Positions 34,057-46,607 of a stretch of 64,000 nucleotides of DNA are shown here, one piece after another (within the stretch, counting starts at the first letter, position 1; each line of letters starts with the position of its first letter). The notes under the pieces are model-generated. The model saw only the letters and a list, made by a program, of their open reading frames with translations. It was not told the DNA's origin and did no database searches. The DNA is taken from assembly GCA_001630475.1 (NCBI GenBank), contig KV419406.1, positions 565,478 to 629,477 of the forward strand. The letters run 5' to 3'. The translations under genes were made by a program, and so were the position numbers. The stretch comes from Sistotremastrum niveocremeum HHB9708 (Eukaryota > Basidiomycota > Agaricomycetes > Sistotremastrales > Sistotremastraceae).

Positions 34057-36428
34057 TACTGAGAATTTTCTTTTTGCTCGTTCAAGAGAGAGAGTAAGAG
34101 ATTATAGAATGTATTTTGAGACCTGCTGAGCGTCTTGAGCGCTGATTGGATTGGGCGAGCGGCGTCAGACGTCGAGTCAACGCAGCGTGTAAAAAGGCTT
34201 TTTCTCGTATTGAGATTTAAGAAAAGAATTGAGCACGCAGTGAAGACTTGGATGCTGGCAAGTCTCTGGATTGGATGCAGACGAGACCAGCGGACCTGCC
34301 GGTCTAGCGAAAGACGGAGGAGGAGATGGAGGTGGAGGAAGAGGCTGATGGCGGACAAGGAACCGACCGTCGTTATATACGCGCCTCGGCATCAGGTCGC
34401 CCTCACGTTGCTAAGGCCTGTTTTACCCACCGGCCCCCTCCGTCCTATTATTCCTTTCAGGCCCCAATATTCCGCATATATTTCACAATTGTCTGCCTTG
34501 TTATTTCTCTAATTATTGCGCACAACTGGGACGCCAGACTCTACATTTGCCCGACAGCAATTGAGCGCGACGCTCCTAATCGGTCGAACAAGGCGGTCCC
34601 CACTGGCATCATCCGGTCAGACGCAAATCAGACTCATCTCCTTGATGATCATGCCTGTAGCACAATAACACGGCTGGGGCGCAGTCAGCATCATGATCCC
34701 AACTGGACCGCCTGACCGTCCAACCAGCCCTTGTCTTTGGTCTCGAATCCAATCTGAGCTTGTGGGGATTGGAACATGAGGTATCCGCTCTGCTCACACG
34801 AGGTCTACCTTCTGCTCTTCCTCTCTTCATCCATCGTGCCATCTGACGCCCACCTGGAACCTTGGTCAGTGCCTAAGATCGTCGAAAACACGTTTTCTTG
34901 TGCTTGCTGGCACCTGCTTTCGTCATTTATTGGTATCTATTCTCCGACGTATGGTCTTGGAGTTTAAAGAAGACGGCTTATCATGATTTGCTATCTGAAA
35001 GCCCAGCTGGTGATATTTGCGTTCCTGGGACAATTTATTATGGCCGGCGTCTTCATGATTTCCCGAGAGCGTCCGATCATTAACTCTCGACCTAGACGGC
35101 TTAGATCTTGGCCAATGTGTATAGCGCTAGTATAGTCGCGTGTCGTCACGTCTCCTTACGTCTTGACCTGTTCAAAGAGAATGGCTATCTATTGGCGGAA
35201 AACCTGGCAACATTGCACTCTATGATGCGGCAGGCCGCTCGAACTTTCACGTACTCAGGCCCGCTCCACCTGCAGGACAGGTTTTGCATCCATCAGGGCT
35301 TTACCGATGCGCCGCAACTCGAATCACGGCGCGGGAGATCAAACCTCTTGGTAATCAAACCCCAACGTGTGGAAAATCTGCGAAACTAGTCTTCGACCGT
35401 CCTCAACGCCAAAGTCAACATCATCATCCTCTCAATTGCTCACACTGGTTGGGTCCAATTACCCAAACATTGGATCATCATCAGTACTCTATCAGCTCAA
35501 ACGATTGATTGATTCAGATAAGTGTACGGTAGCACAGTAAATTACTACCCATAACAACTCCTCTCAGGCTTTGTAGATAGAGGTTCGATAGCTTCTCTTC
35601 TTTGAGATCATCACAGACTATCATCGAACACAACTACTTCTTCATTGCTATCAGCCATTCTATGGGATGGAACAAGAAGTAAAGCGGATATAACGGACAT
35701 ACTTTCCCTGATTGGCAATTCCGATGACACCGAATACTTCGGACAGCAGTTTTACATAATTGCCCTGCTAGGCTTGTCTCTTAGTCTCTTGCGGTCTTGC
35801 CTGCCTTTCATATTCTCACCCCGGGTCGCCAAAGCACTCTGAAGCTTATATTCCAAATGACATTTGATAGGCGACTCGATCCAATCAACCACATGAGTTT
35901 CTCTCCCAGAAATGACCAAGGAACACCGAGAATTCAATATTAATTCGATTTCCTGCCAGACAGTGCCAGTGATAGCACCGCATCATAATTTCCCATGTCC
36001 GACGATCACTTACAGTTTAACTTCGAAGATATTTCAGTTAACGCTTCTCATCCAGATGTGCACCTCCGAATAGTGCTACTTCCAGCGCCAGTGCCGATCT
36101 TTTATAGCCGAGTCGGACATTCCTGCTACATCGACTCGCTGGTAGCGCGACAGTCACGTCCGAGCACGGAAAATTTCTCTGTCCAATTGCACATCCGCAT
36201 ATAGAAACTGGCTCTTGACTTGTGGGATCGGCGACGGCGAGGGGACTGTGCTCGCTGACGAATCTAGTTCTGAGGATTATGAGAGTTCTGGCCTCGCATG
36301 TGTCATACTGGTCTGGCAGGTATAAGACTCGTGGCCAGACCATCTGGGATGGCCTTCCTCAATAACTCTACGACCCCGTATTTGCCTCATCTACTCATCA
36401 CACCGAGATCGATTATTTCGTCGAACAA
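34057..36428. other. Long intergenic region
   Basis: About 2.4 kb between VTS1 (-) and the SDR at 36429 (+), so both promoters are here. The first 300 nt probably hold the VTS1 5' UTR. The middle (34700-36200) has only short frames without motifs. Confidence 0.4.
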
Positions 36429-37523
36429 ATGGCTACCCTCGATCGTGACTCTCTCTTCAGTGTTGCAGGACTTGTCGCGGTTGTGACTGGAGGAGGAACT
36501 GGTAGGCTATCTATGCACCAAAGTCCATCGATGACCCTTGACATTGATTGTAGGCATTGGATTGATGATGGCCAAAGCCCTCGAGAAGAACGGCGCGACC
36601 GTATACATCGTCGGCCGTCGTTTCGATGTTCTTGAAAAAGCAGCCAAGGAGAATTCTGTCAGTGCATGATTTACCCTAAATTTAACTCCATGTTTACGAA
36701 TATGGCTCAGACATACGGGAAAATAATTCCTCTTCAAGGCGACGTCTCGTCCAAAGAATCGCTTCTTTCAGTCGTTAGTGCAATCAAGGCACGAACGGGA
36801 TATATAAACCTCTTGGTCAACAACTCGGGGATCATGGGCAATACGATTCAAGACCTTCCAAATGCATATCCAGGATCCGGAAAATCTGTGAAAGAACTTC
36901 AAGAATATCTATGGAACTCTGAGAGCGTCGAAGAATTCGTCAACGTGTTCAAAGTCAACCTCGGAGGTGTTTGGTTTGGCACGATCGCTTTCTTGCAACT
37001 TTTAGAGGAAGGCAATAAGCCCGGTCGAGGTGTCGCGGGAGTAACCAGTCAAGTGATCACCATTTCCAGTATCGAAGGCTTTCGCAGGTACGTCTTACGG
37101 TCCTCATATGTTTGCTCAAACTCACTAGATGGGTTGATAGGGACTCGAAACCTCTTACGGTCCCATACAACCTGTCCAAAATAGCTGCAACCCAACTCGG
37201 AAAAACTCTCTCAAATATTCTCGTAGATGTAGGTTCCTTTTGGTCCTCTTCATTCGAATACAACTGAAGATGATTTCATCTAGTACGATATCCGCAGCAA
37301 CGTTATTGCACCGGGACTCTATCCCTCCGAAATGAGCGACGGTGTTATAGACGCTCAAACTGCTACCGTCCCGAAAGAAATCGTTCCCATGAGAAGGCCT
37401 GGAACAGAACTAGATATGGGAGGATTGATATTGTATCTTGCTAGTCGGGCTGGGGCGTATAGCTCTGGGAGTGTCTATTTGAGTGATGGTGCGAGACTGG
37501 GGTTGTTTCCGAATAGCTACTAG
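36429..37523 (+). CDS. Classical SDR oxidoreductase (pair 2, copy 2)
   Basis: Five exons: 36429-36501, 36554-36657, 36711-37087, 37141-37228 and 37284-37523; 293 residues. The cofactor loop TGGGTGIG is split by intron 1 as in the paralog. LQGDVSS, LLVNNSGIMG, VITISSIEG and PYNLSK (catalytic Tyr and Lys) follow, then IRSNVIAPGLYPSEM and LASRAGAYSSGSVYLSDG. The protein is close in length and motif order to the gene at 18959-20061, with the same exon 2 (104 nt) and exon 4 (88 nt). The N-terminus MATLDRDSLFSVAGLVAVV also matches. NAD(P)-dependent oxidoreductase is certain as a fold; the substrate is unknown. A TATAAG motif about 100 nt upstream (near 36320) may be its promoter. Confidence 0.9.
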
Positions 37524-38407
37524 AGCTTTGGATATTGCATAACATGGAATGATAGGATGAAACCGATAGCCATACAGTTGAGAGCAAGAGCATGGAAGTG
37601 ATCACCACAAGAAATCAGGTTGGAGATGCAAGGGCAGTGGGCTCGGCGGGATTTCCAGGACAGACCTGACGCTAAGGCACGTACAAGTAGCACCAGCGCA
37701 TGTCGTAAATAACAACCTGAAACATTTAAATATTAATGTTTCCTGAGTTGTGGGATTCTCGGATGTTCGAACACCTCCAGAAGTAGACGCTAAGGGGTAT
37801 CAAATTTTATGAGAAAACAGGCTCACCGGTATGCATGGTTATCGTTGTGCATCTGTCACGGAAAAAGCAGGTGCTCTTGAGTACACATGCTCAAAGTAAA
37901 CCGCAGCTCAGTGGATACGCGCAACGAGCTCTTGCGTTTCACGGGGACAGAGTTCCTGCTCGCGCGGGAACAATCCTAAGTGTCGGAACTTGAAGAGAAG
38001 CGCTGAATCGCGCCTTGAAAAAAACCTCCGATGGCTTCTTCGAAGCCTATTGTTTGTTCGCCCTCTTGAGTCGATTGCTGAGTCTAGATTGCTCTGTGCA
38101 AAATGCCAGCGTTTCGCCATTCTCCTTCCCTTCCACGAGGTGCTGAGACAGTGATGTCTATCGGAGCAAAGGTGAACCAAGGAGTAGTTACTGTATTAAT
38201 CTTCGATTTGACACTTCTGACCTTCTTAGGTAACTCAAACGAAAGACACAGAAGCGAGAACGAGACCGCAAGGTTGACGAGGATCGATAGGTACCAAATA
38301 CACAAGAAAATGAAGCGCACTAATCAAGCCGTGGTATGTAAGATACAGTGGCAGATGCAAGACAACACAAACATTCGGGATCAAAGAAGGAGCAGACAAG
38401 GATAATT
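37524..38407. other. Convergent intergenic region
   Basis: Between the SDR stop and the stop of the membrane protein at 38408. Short frames without motifs; likely 3' UTRs plus unassigned sequence. Confidence 0.35.
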
Positions 38408-39421
38408 TTATGCCCGCGCGTATTGTTGTCCACCAGGTCCGTTAGGTACAGCATCATATTCCTGAGGCTCATTCTTCACCGGGTATTCCTCGTCCAAATC
38501 CAAAGGTGTCATCATTCCGACAGTCGTATAAATGAGAACGATGATGAACTCCATGACGACGGACATGGCGGTGTATAGTGCGAGACTGCCGAAGATAGGG
38601 TTGAAGTTGGATAATGGGGATGTCTGGAGAGCATCGAGGAAGGTGTATAGGACACGGACGAGGAAGAATGGAAGGGCGCAAGAAATGCCGATGAGGAGCT
38701 AGAGGGGGAATATGAGTGACAGTTCTTCTAGTACAGGTAAAAAGGGAACGCACTCTGCGACGATGTACTCTGATTTCGTCCCGATGTACCCAACAATACC
38801 CATGGATAAGCACCAGTGCGATATAGACGATGAGGAACAAAACGCCCCCAGCTTTACGTTGAGAGCTCGAGTTCTTCCTGGAGTTCGAGTTTTCGGAAGT
38901 GATACCAACAGTTGCGGAGATGACCAATGCCATTCCGACGATGATGACCAGGTGCAGGATTCGGAATATTTTAGAGTGCTGTCCGATAGCTTGCATACCA
39001 GGGCTGTCCGAGCGTTGTGCACTAATGACAGGTCCAAGACAGGTCAGTCAAGATACCCAACGACATAACACGACGAGTACTTACACAGTGCTCAAGAAGC
39101 CCATGGTCGCGAAGAACAGCGGAGTGAGACCTATACTGACGACAATGGATGCCGCCGTGAACAATCCCGTGCTAGGATTTGCTGTTTTCTCCAGAATAAT
39201 TATAAGAATGGCACCCGCGACACGAACTGATCATCATGGTTAGTATACAAGTGAGACATTCTGACTAACAGATATTCACCAATGGAGAAAATGGCCAAGA
39301 ATATCCACCCGGATGTACGACGGAATCCATGTCTGAACACGAGGAGAAGGGTCAGCAGCACCATGGGTACATAGAGTGCTAATTGCACGGCTGCTACGAT
39401 TCCGCGATCAGGAAGACCCAT
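38408..39421 (-). CDS. DUF7702-like seven-helix membrane protein
   Basis: Exons 39421-39280, 39226-39085, 39021-38754 and 38698-38408 give 280 residues. About seven hydrophobic helices are visible, including VQLALYVPMVLLTLLLVFRH, VRVAGAILIIILE, IVVSIGLTPLFFATMGFL, ILHLVIIVGMALVISATVG, AGGVLFLIVYIALVLIHGY, LLIGISCALPFFLVRVLYT and ALYTAMSVVMEFIIVLIYTT. Start (RGIV), motif order and the Pro/Asp/Glu-rich cytoplasmic tail agree with a family of uncharacterised fungal membrane proteins (DUF7702). The exon 3 donor (GTGCGT at 38753-38748) was chosen because it places HRRR directly before LLIGIS in frame. Function is unknown; the family assignment is from memory of the motif pattern. Confidence 0.75.
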
Positions 39422-41623
39422 TGTCAAGAATGAGAGGATGGAAGGAGTTGGGGTGAGGAGAGGGAGATGGGGTCAGACATCGAATAGAAACCGGATCTGA
39501 ACAATATATAGAAAAGGAGTCAAATGAGTCTAGGGTGCATGTACCTAAACAGCAACACAAACATATTATGTACGTACAGCCCCCCATCATGAAATTTCCT
39601 AACTGGAACATGTGCTATAAATACTCCACGACGGTGGTGTGAGATAGGAGCAGCGACATGCCAGATTTCATGAGGAGTATCGCATCGTGAACGGAGGCGT
39701 TCAGTATGCGGTTTACAAAACCTGTGCGATAGCTGTACAGAGCCCAGCGCCCAGTGCGCAGATGAAGCAGCGCAGCAGTCGGTTCATGTTGTGAATTTTT
39801 GACCTTCTTTCTGTCGGTTCCGAGCGAAATTCAAAAGTCTCAGATCGGAGCCTTTGAGATAAGCGCACATTTCCTCCGACGGCATCTTTGATGCCGATAA
39901 TTTCTCCGGATTCAAAATATCATAGAGGTTTCAGAACGGATCGTGCTGCCAGACAGGCAATTCAATGTGCGTTATAGTTCGTTCTGGATGAAGGAGGGCT
40001 CGAGACTTCATATAGGAAAGGAAGGTCGACAAACATACTTTAGCGTGTGGAGCATTCTAAATTTCGTCACTCAGGGCATGGCTCAACACGTGTCGCCCGC
40101 TTGTCAGCTTCAGGGCAAGACCAAGGGTTTGGCCTCGAGGACCATTCGGATTTTGGATTTGTCGCGGCCTCCATTCGCCGCAACGATTCGGCTCGTTAGC
40201 ACATTGTTTCGGCTCGAGTCGTTGACCTTCAGACTATCTCGATCGATGAGCCTTCACAGTACGGAAAACTGACAGAATTTGTAAGATTTAAATTCAGTAC
40301 CTCTTAACGAACTTGAAGAAACCAGTCCCAACGAAATCGTTCAACCCATGAAATCTGCTGACATTTATCCAGTCAATCACTCCAGAAGGTGCGATCTGAT
40401 ACTCGATCGCCTATATAATGTGATCGATGTCGAAAAGCAGAAGTTCAAGATAGTCAGGCACGGAGGTTTCAAGCTTTCTGTCCAGTCAGTTATAGTGCTG
40501 GTAACAAGAAGGCTCCGATTGATGGGACCACAGAAAATGTCGAGACAAACCCATAGTTGAAATGTGGATACAACAGGACCACACTGAAGGCAAAACATTC
40601 TGACGATGTGTAGTAGGAGTGGGAGTCTGAGATTATAAGCGCCAACACTCTATCGGTCGAGAAGTAGTATTAGCTCAGAATGGCTATGGAGAGCAGGATT
40701 GCAACATCTTATCGTCGATAGACTCATATCCCTTCGTGGGCCTCGAGTAAGTAGCATCGGGTTTTCCGAGTGAGTCGATCAATATGTGTGCCTGGCTCAT
40801 CACTCGAGCGAGTGGGTCAGATTTAGAGGAAGCTAGTCCGTCCATCTGTACATATCCCGACTGAAGAATGAGAAGCCGAAGGCGAGAATTGAGCTGAATG
40901 TTACAAGTATATTGACCTCGGCGATTCGTGGTATGAACCACAGAATGTCAGCGCGACGCTGCCAGTGATGATCCCCGTCTATGTTCCGAATCACTACAGA
41001 CAACGAAGCCCCCTAATTTTGATGGCCGGCGAGAATTGCACATGACGTATGGGCAGAAACCACTAGGCACACCTCCAGGACGAGCTCTCAGTCGTTTTCA
41101 GAAACGGAGACTAAGAACTGGGCTTTGCTAGGTTGATCGATTGACCAAGGTCTGTCGCCAGTATACTAGTACAGCTGCTTGGATTTTTCGCTCCGCAAGG
41201 AAGCAGACTGTGAGCTTACGTAATGATACGTAAATTAAAGCGGCCGCCAGAGTTGCCGTAGCTTTCAGCGGCTGATTGCATTGTTACGGCCATTCCAAGA
41301 AGTTGAGACAATTAACGGCGACCGGAAGAATTTTCAACTGACGAGTCAGAAGGTACTGTCTTGATGGAAGCAAACACATGAATAGTGTGCAGAACGCTTC
41401 TGCGATTTCAATGTCCTCTCCACAACTCGAAGAAGGAAGGAAGTTGGACATTTGAGCGCATGCACGTTCGCCTGAAACATGGTGGCCAAGGATAGGTGGA
41501 GCCGTTCATACCGCCCAGAGAGGTCGGTCAGGGATATAAATACGAGCGGGTTTCGACTGCAAGACCTGCAAGACCACCAGCAAACGAGAATCAGCCAACG
41601 ACTTCACCCAGACTACAGTAAAC
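39422..41623. other. Long gene-poor region
   Basis: About 2.2 kb. Frames at 39943-40560 (+) and 40684-40941 (-) are short, lack splice support and match nothing I recognise; they may be relics. The TATA box of the secreted protein is at 41534. Confidence 0.35.
41534..41541 (+). promoter_or_regulatory. TATA box of the small secreted protein
   Basis: TATAAATA lies about 83 nt upstream of the ATG at 41624, a good spacing for a strongly expressed fungal gene. Confidence 0.5.
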
Positions 41624-41934
41624 ATGCAGCTTACCTCCCGCATCTCTTTCCTCGCTATCATCACTGCCGCGCTTTTCGCCAGCAATGCTGTAGCATACAA
41701 CCCTGTCGGTCAAAGCTGCCCGAGTGACGGTGAGCGATAGTTGAGTTTGGTGAACACCGTACTGACCGTATGGCAATAGAACAAGGAGATGAGGGATGCT
41801 CTCAGGATGCGTCCCTCAACGGGGGAAACGCTTTCATTTACGAATGTGGACCGTCGAACACTTTCGTCTATGTGGCAGGATGCAGGTGCCCAACTTGCTG
41901 CGAGGCCACTACGAGCGGAGCCTTTTGCACATAA
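41624..41934 (+). CDS. Small secreted cysteine-rich protein (86 aa)
   Basis: Exons 41624-41729 and 41780-41934 (50-nt intron) encode 86 residues. Residues 1-24 form a signal peptide ending SNAVA. The mature 62 residues hold eight cysteines at 32, 42, 58, 70, 72, 75, 76 and 85, with a CRCPTCC cluster, enough for four disulfides. The spacing is not that of hydrophobins, which need eight Cys in the C-CC-C-C-CC-C pattern. A well-placed TATA box precedes it. Such proteins in mushrooms can act as effectors, antimicrobial or signalling peptides; no particular role can be claimed. No relative was seen elsewhere in the window. Confidence 0.82.
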
Positions 41935-42480
41935 ATCAGCGAATAAGCATTGGCGATAGTGGAGGTGTCGAACGAACGTGTGAATTCAATCATGTAAACG
42001 CTAGTTGTTGATAACCAGCCCTCGAAATGAAGTGCTTTCTTCGTGAAAGGGCGACATTATCCCGTCATTCCCTGAGTTGATCTTTGGACTATTGAAGTCA
42101 ATTTGTGCCACTATCAAAATACGCTACTAGGTCGATGAGTCGTTCTGTAAGACGTTGCAAAGAACCGTTGATTCGGCCTGTAAGGATTAATTCCTGTCTG
42201 GCTGGAAAAAGTTGTATTTGACGACAAGGCGCGCGTTCGTTAGGCTGGAAACTCACGTATTGTTACACGTCATGATTTCTCCACTCATGCAGCAGGAAAA
42301 GAATGCATAGAGCCTTCACGTTCACGGTGAGCCTGGAATATACGCCGTCAGCGCTGGAGCAGAAGTGTGGCGGACTTTGAAACCACAATTCGCATCCGCC
42401 GCGCCTCGCTCTCGCCGTCGACAACGACGGGCATCAAAATCCCAAGCATCGAGCTCTATCCATCTCAATTATAGACAACC
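41935..42480. other. Intergenic
   Basis: Between the secreted protein and the epsin start. No gene seen; the last 100 nt are probably the epsin 5' UTR. Confidence 0.4.
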
Positions 42481-44330
42481 ATGGACCGAATAGAAGCTCT
42501 GGGAACTCAGCTCTCTCAGATCACAATGTATGACCTAAAATCGATGTACAACCAAGTGAGTGTTCTCAGATTTGATACCCTTGCAGGTGTTGACGTGTAT
42601 CGATTGGACAGGCCAAAAATGTGGTTCTGAATGTTAGTGAGATGGAGGCAAAAGTTAGGGAAGCGACGAATGATGACCCTTGGTACGCCTAGTTTTGCGT
42701 GGCATCCGAATATTGTAATGACCAGAGTCGAAGGGGAGCGAGTTCGACTTTAATGCAAGAGATCGCTCAAGGGACTTTTAACTTGTGCGTCAAGCTCTAT
42801 CGAGGTATTCAGAGCCACTTCTTACTGCTATGCTACCCACAGCCAACATTTCAACGAAATCATGCCTTGCATCTATAACCGATTCATGGACAAGGAAGCG
42901 CGGCAATGGCGCCAAATCTACAAGGTGCTCAGTCAAGAGCATGCCGCTAGATAATTCGGGAACTAATTCGCGGCGCGTAGGCACTACAACTCCTCGAATA
43001 TCTGATCAAGCATGGCTCCGAACGAACAGTCGATGATGCTCGGTCACATCTCAGTACCATCAAAATGCTCAGGAATTTCCATTACATCGATGAGAAGGGC
43101 AAGGATCAGGGCATAAACGGTATCGTCGACCCTCGATCTTGATTAACGGCGGACTGATGATGAACCGTCCTCCAGTACGCAATCGCGCTCGCGAAATCGT
43201 CGAGCTGCTGTCCGACTTGGACAAAGTTCGCAATGAACGTCGCAAGGCTAAAGCGAATAAGAACAAATATACTGGTGTCGGAAACGATGGCGGTCTTTCT
43301 TTCACCTCAGGAGGGTCAAGGTACGGCGGATTTGGCAGCGAAACCCTAGCTGCGAGCGGAAGCTACGACAGAGGTCGGTTTTTCCTCTCGAATCGCAGTA
43401 TCGTCGAGATGCTTATGATACCGTCCAGAATACGGAGGTTCTTCTTCAAACTATGGGAACGGTGGGAGCGGTGGTGGGGGAAGTAGCTTCAGGGATGATT
43501 CGGGGCGAAAGGGTTATGAAGAATACGACGCTGGAGAAGATGATCATACAGGCCCCCGCCGCTCTACATCTACTCCGACATCCTTCTCTTCGTCCAGACG
43601 AACCACTGCTCCGACTCCTGCTACTACAGCAGCAGCAGCGCCCCCGCAGAAGCCCAAGGCCACCGAAGTTGATTTGTTAGGGGGCTTTGACGATGAACCC
43701 TCCGTTGCTTCTGATGAGAAAGCCTTGCCCGCAGCAACAACTGTAGCGGGATTAGACGACGATTTCGGTGATTTCGAGGCAGCTCCGCAGTCTCCTGCAC
43801 CTACCAACACCTCAACGGCTAAGCCCAATGTCTTCGACCTGTTCGGGCAGGGCTCATCTCAAGCCCCATCTGGCACTCGACCTGCCGCTGCCACACCTGC
43901 GCAACAGACTCACAATCGCCAACTCTCTGGTGGTTTCACCGGGTTCCCCAGTGCAGCAGCGGCACCTTTAATGTCTCCTGCCATTGCACCACAACCGGCT
44001 CGACAACCTTCATATACCTCCCCAACCCAATCCTTCTCTCCTCTTGCTGCTTCGAAGCCCACCTCTCCCTCCATTGGGGGCCCCTCAAAGTCGGCTGGAG
44101 GAGGTTTCGATGACCTATGGAATCTGTCCTTGGGGTCTTCCTCTTCAGCTCCCAAGCCTTCTGGTTCCTCCGGCGGGTCAAAAAGTATCATGGAATTGGA
44201 ACGTGAGAAGGCACAGGCCGGAATCTGGTCTGGCAATTCACAATCGCAAACATTTGGTTCTTTTTCGAGCGGTGCCAATACAACAAGCTCCAATAACGCG
44301 TCCAGTGGATTTGACGATTTGCTTCTGTAA
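42481..44330 (+). CDS. ENT3: Epsin-like ENTH-domain clathrin adaptor
   Basis: Seven exons: 42481-42555, 42612-42682, 42734-42784, 42843-42924, 42981-43119, 43176-43373 and 43429-44330; 505 residues. Residues about 10-150 form an ENTH domain (YDLKSMYNQAKNVVLNVSEM; MQEIAQGTFNFQHFNEIMPC; YKALQLLEYLIKHGSERT; FHYIDEKGKDQGINVRNRA). A Gly/Tyr/Ser-rich and acidic middle part follows. The C-terminal part has adaptor-type acidic-hydrophobic motifs (DDDFGDFEAAP; NVFDLFG; SGFDDLLL at the very end). Family knowledge: yeast Ent3 binds phosphoinositides and the GGA and AP-1 adaptors in TGN-endosome traffic. The symbol is by family similarity; the related Ent5 or an epsinR-type protein cannot be excluded. 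Intron 6 was placed to skip an in-frame stop at the wrong frame and restores YGGSSSNYGNGG. Confidence 0.88.
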
Positions 44331-45144
44331 ATTGCGGGGATATGTCATGTCGTTGGCACTCGCTATGCTAGACAATTTCCGAAAATTTGTCACCGATTGT
44401 TCATATTTACTCCTTTTCGATGGTTTCTCTGTTTGATGGGTAGTCGTGTTCACTCTCGTATATCAATTGGCAGCTCTTTGACTTCCGATGACTACGCCAT
44501 GTAGACTGAGGTCAAAAATGTTCGGATTTACGTTTGTGGCCCAGACCCACCACCACCCACGTGGCAACTGCAGCTGCTGACGAACTTGAAATCAGGGCCG
44601 TCGGCGTCAGCGTTGCGATCTACGTTCATGCATCTAGAGACATCCCCTTGTTTCAGCCTGCAAGTCCGACGGGCGCATTCTGGCCTTGTCTTTGTTTGGC
44701 AACCTTTCACATCGATATCTCGGAAGGATTCGAGATCAGCTAGCTTTCAATATTTCCATGTCACAATCTCGCCAAATGCTCCAAAGCTAAAGCTACTCTC
44801 CTCATCGAACTGACCGAGCATAGAAACCTCAGACCTGGCTCGTCGTTGTTGGAAGATCTGGAGTAGGGTTCTCTCTGACAATTGTGACAGGGTCACTGCG
44901 GTACCTTAACCTTGTTCTCAAAGCTTGAAGTGCCTCTGAACAGTCGAAGGGGCCACAAGGTGCCCTTAAGTAGAACAAGACCATATGCTTCCCATTTTTC
45001 CACGGACAGGAGACGGTAGCCAGGCGCTAGCGTCGATTAAAGCATGATCATAACTGGATGAAAGAGACCCTCTTTCTATCGCGCTCATGAGCCTCCATAT
45101 AACGTCAAACATCGCTTTGGCCTCCTTCGCAGTCTTTTGCCACT
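44331..45144. other. Intergenic, receptor promoter side
   Basis: Epsin 3' flank and promoter of the first receptor. Scanned on both strands for a pheromone precursor ending in CaaX; none seen. Confidence 0.4.
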
Positions 45145-46607
45145 ATGGACCCTTCTGACATCGTTTTTCTGGTTTTCGCGTTTGTCTCGTCCATTCTAGT
45201 CTTGATCCCTCTGCCATGGCATCTACAGTCTTGGAATGTTGGGACATGTCTCTTGGTCATCTACATCGCAATGGGCTGCCTTATTCGAGCAGTCGATAGA
45301 ATTGTATGGGCCAATAATGTGAACTACGTGATCCCGGTGTGGTGTGACATCAGTGCGTTCTCCCAAAGTTCTCAAACACAATCGTCGTTCAATCTTGCAC
45401 CAGCGACGCGCGTCATAGTCGGACTCAGCGTTGGGATTCCCGCTGCCGCCCTATGCTTAACGCGGCGAATTTATATAATCCTTGGGGACCCGTGGTCGTG
45501 TTCAAAGCCCGGAGGAGTGAGCATCATATGCATGGCCATCTATTCAGGACCACATTCTTACCAAGTTGCAGAAACGAAAGGCGCTCGTGACTGATCTTTG
45601 TATCGGCCTTGGTTGTCCGATCTTGAGCGTCGTATTTTGTGAGCGGGTTTTTGTTGCCTTCGAAAACCTTATCTTATGATTAATTAAATGTAAGACTATA
45701 TCGTGCAAGGCCACCGTTACAACATTTTTAGAGACTACGGATGCACGCCGGCCGCTGCAAATACGCTGGCCTCGTATTTTCTTTTATGGATGTGGCCACC
45801 AATCATTGGTCTTGTGACTTTCGTTTATAGCGGTGAGTACGAACTAGTAACGTCCGCGCCTGGCCCAACGTTAAATGAATTCTGAAAGGTTTAATGATAC
45901 GTCTATTTATCATACGTCGGAAGCAAACTGAGGAAAGCATCAACTCAAATCCGGTTTTAACGATGCATCGATATATTCGTTTTGTTGCCCTCGGTTTTGC
46001 TCAAGCCATCTTGACTTTACCTCCGAGTATCTGGGTCATCGTAGAGAATGTGAGATGTGAATGTTTGATCCCGTGGGTGTCGTGGTCCAATATCAAATGG
46101 GGCTTTTCGGCTGTATGGCGATTTGACGAGGTCATTGAAGTCGTGTAAGCCGTTTAGTTCTGATATGATATTCTACTGAGGTTGCTTATCAGACCGCCGT
46201 CCATGCGTCATACGCACAATTTCACAGACTGGCTTCTTGTGATCAGCGGGCTCACCTTCTTCTTGTTCTTCGGATTCGCTGAAGAAGCGAGAGCGACATA
46301 CACGGGCGCACTGGGAACATTAGCCAAGTGGCTGAACATTGATTTTCACGCATCTTCGGGAGGGCCCGAAAGAACTGCGATCTCATTCAAGCCGGGCTCC
46401 AAGCATGACTCTGTCGACTCCAGCTCGACGGACTTGGACTTTTCTTCCCCAGATTTTGAGAATCAACCAGATCGGAACCTCACCCGGAGCCCTTTACGAG
46501 AGGGAGGCTGGCTAGAACGAGAAGGGAGCATCAAAAGCTCCCGGAGGGTGGATTCGCCTACCGTAGTCATGGTGTCGATCACCCAGTGCATGGTTGTTGA
46601 CCCTTGA
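45145..46607 (+). CDS. STE3-type pheromone receptor 1
   Basis: Six exons: 45145-45352, 45404-45516, 45572-45638, 45695-45832, 45889-46144 and 46193-46607; 398 residues. A seven-helix G-protein-coupled receptor of the fungal STE3 (class D) family: N-terminal helix 1 ends in VLIPLPWHLQSWNVGTC, helix 2-3 carries CLIRAVDRIVW and CDITTRVIVGLSVG, then IPAAALCLTRRIY, YYIVQGHRYNIFRDYGC with the conserved Cys in the loop, PPSIWVI in helix 6 and FFGFAEEA after helix 7. The cytoplasmic tail is longer than in receptors 2-4. In basidiomycetes these receptors sense lipopeptide pheromones at the plasma membrane and signal through a G protein and MAP kinases. Closest by sequence in the window is receptor 4 at 60076. 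Confidence 0.92.

Noticed and set aside
43385-43486. Continuation of epsin exon 6 frame to the stop at 43486
   Set aside because: It ends in an unrelated basic sequence; splicing at 43373/43429 restores the Gly-rich linker and adaptor-binding tail.
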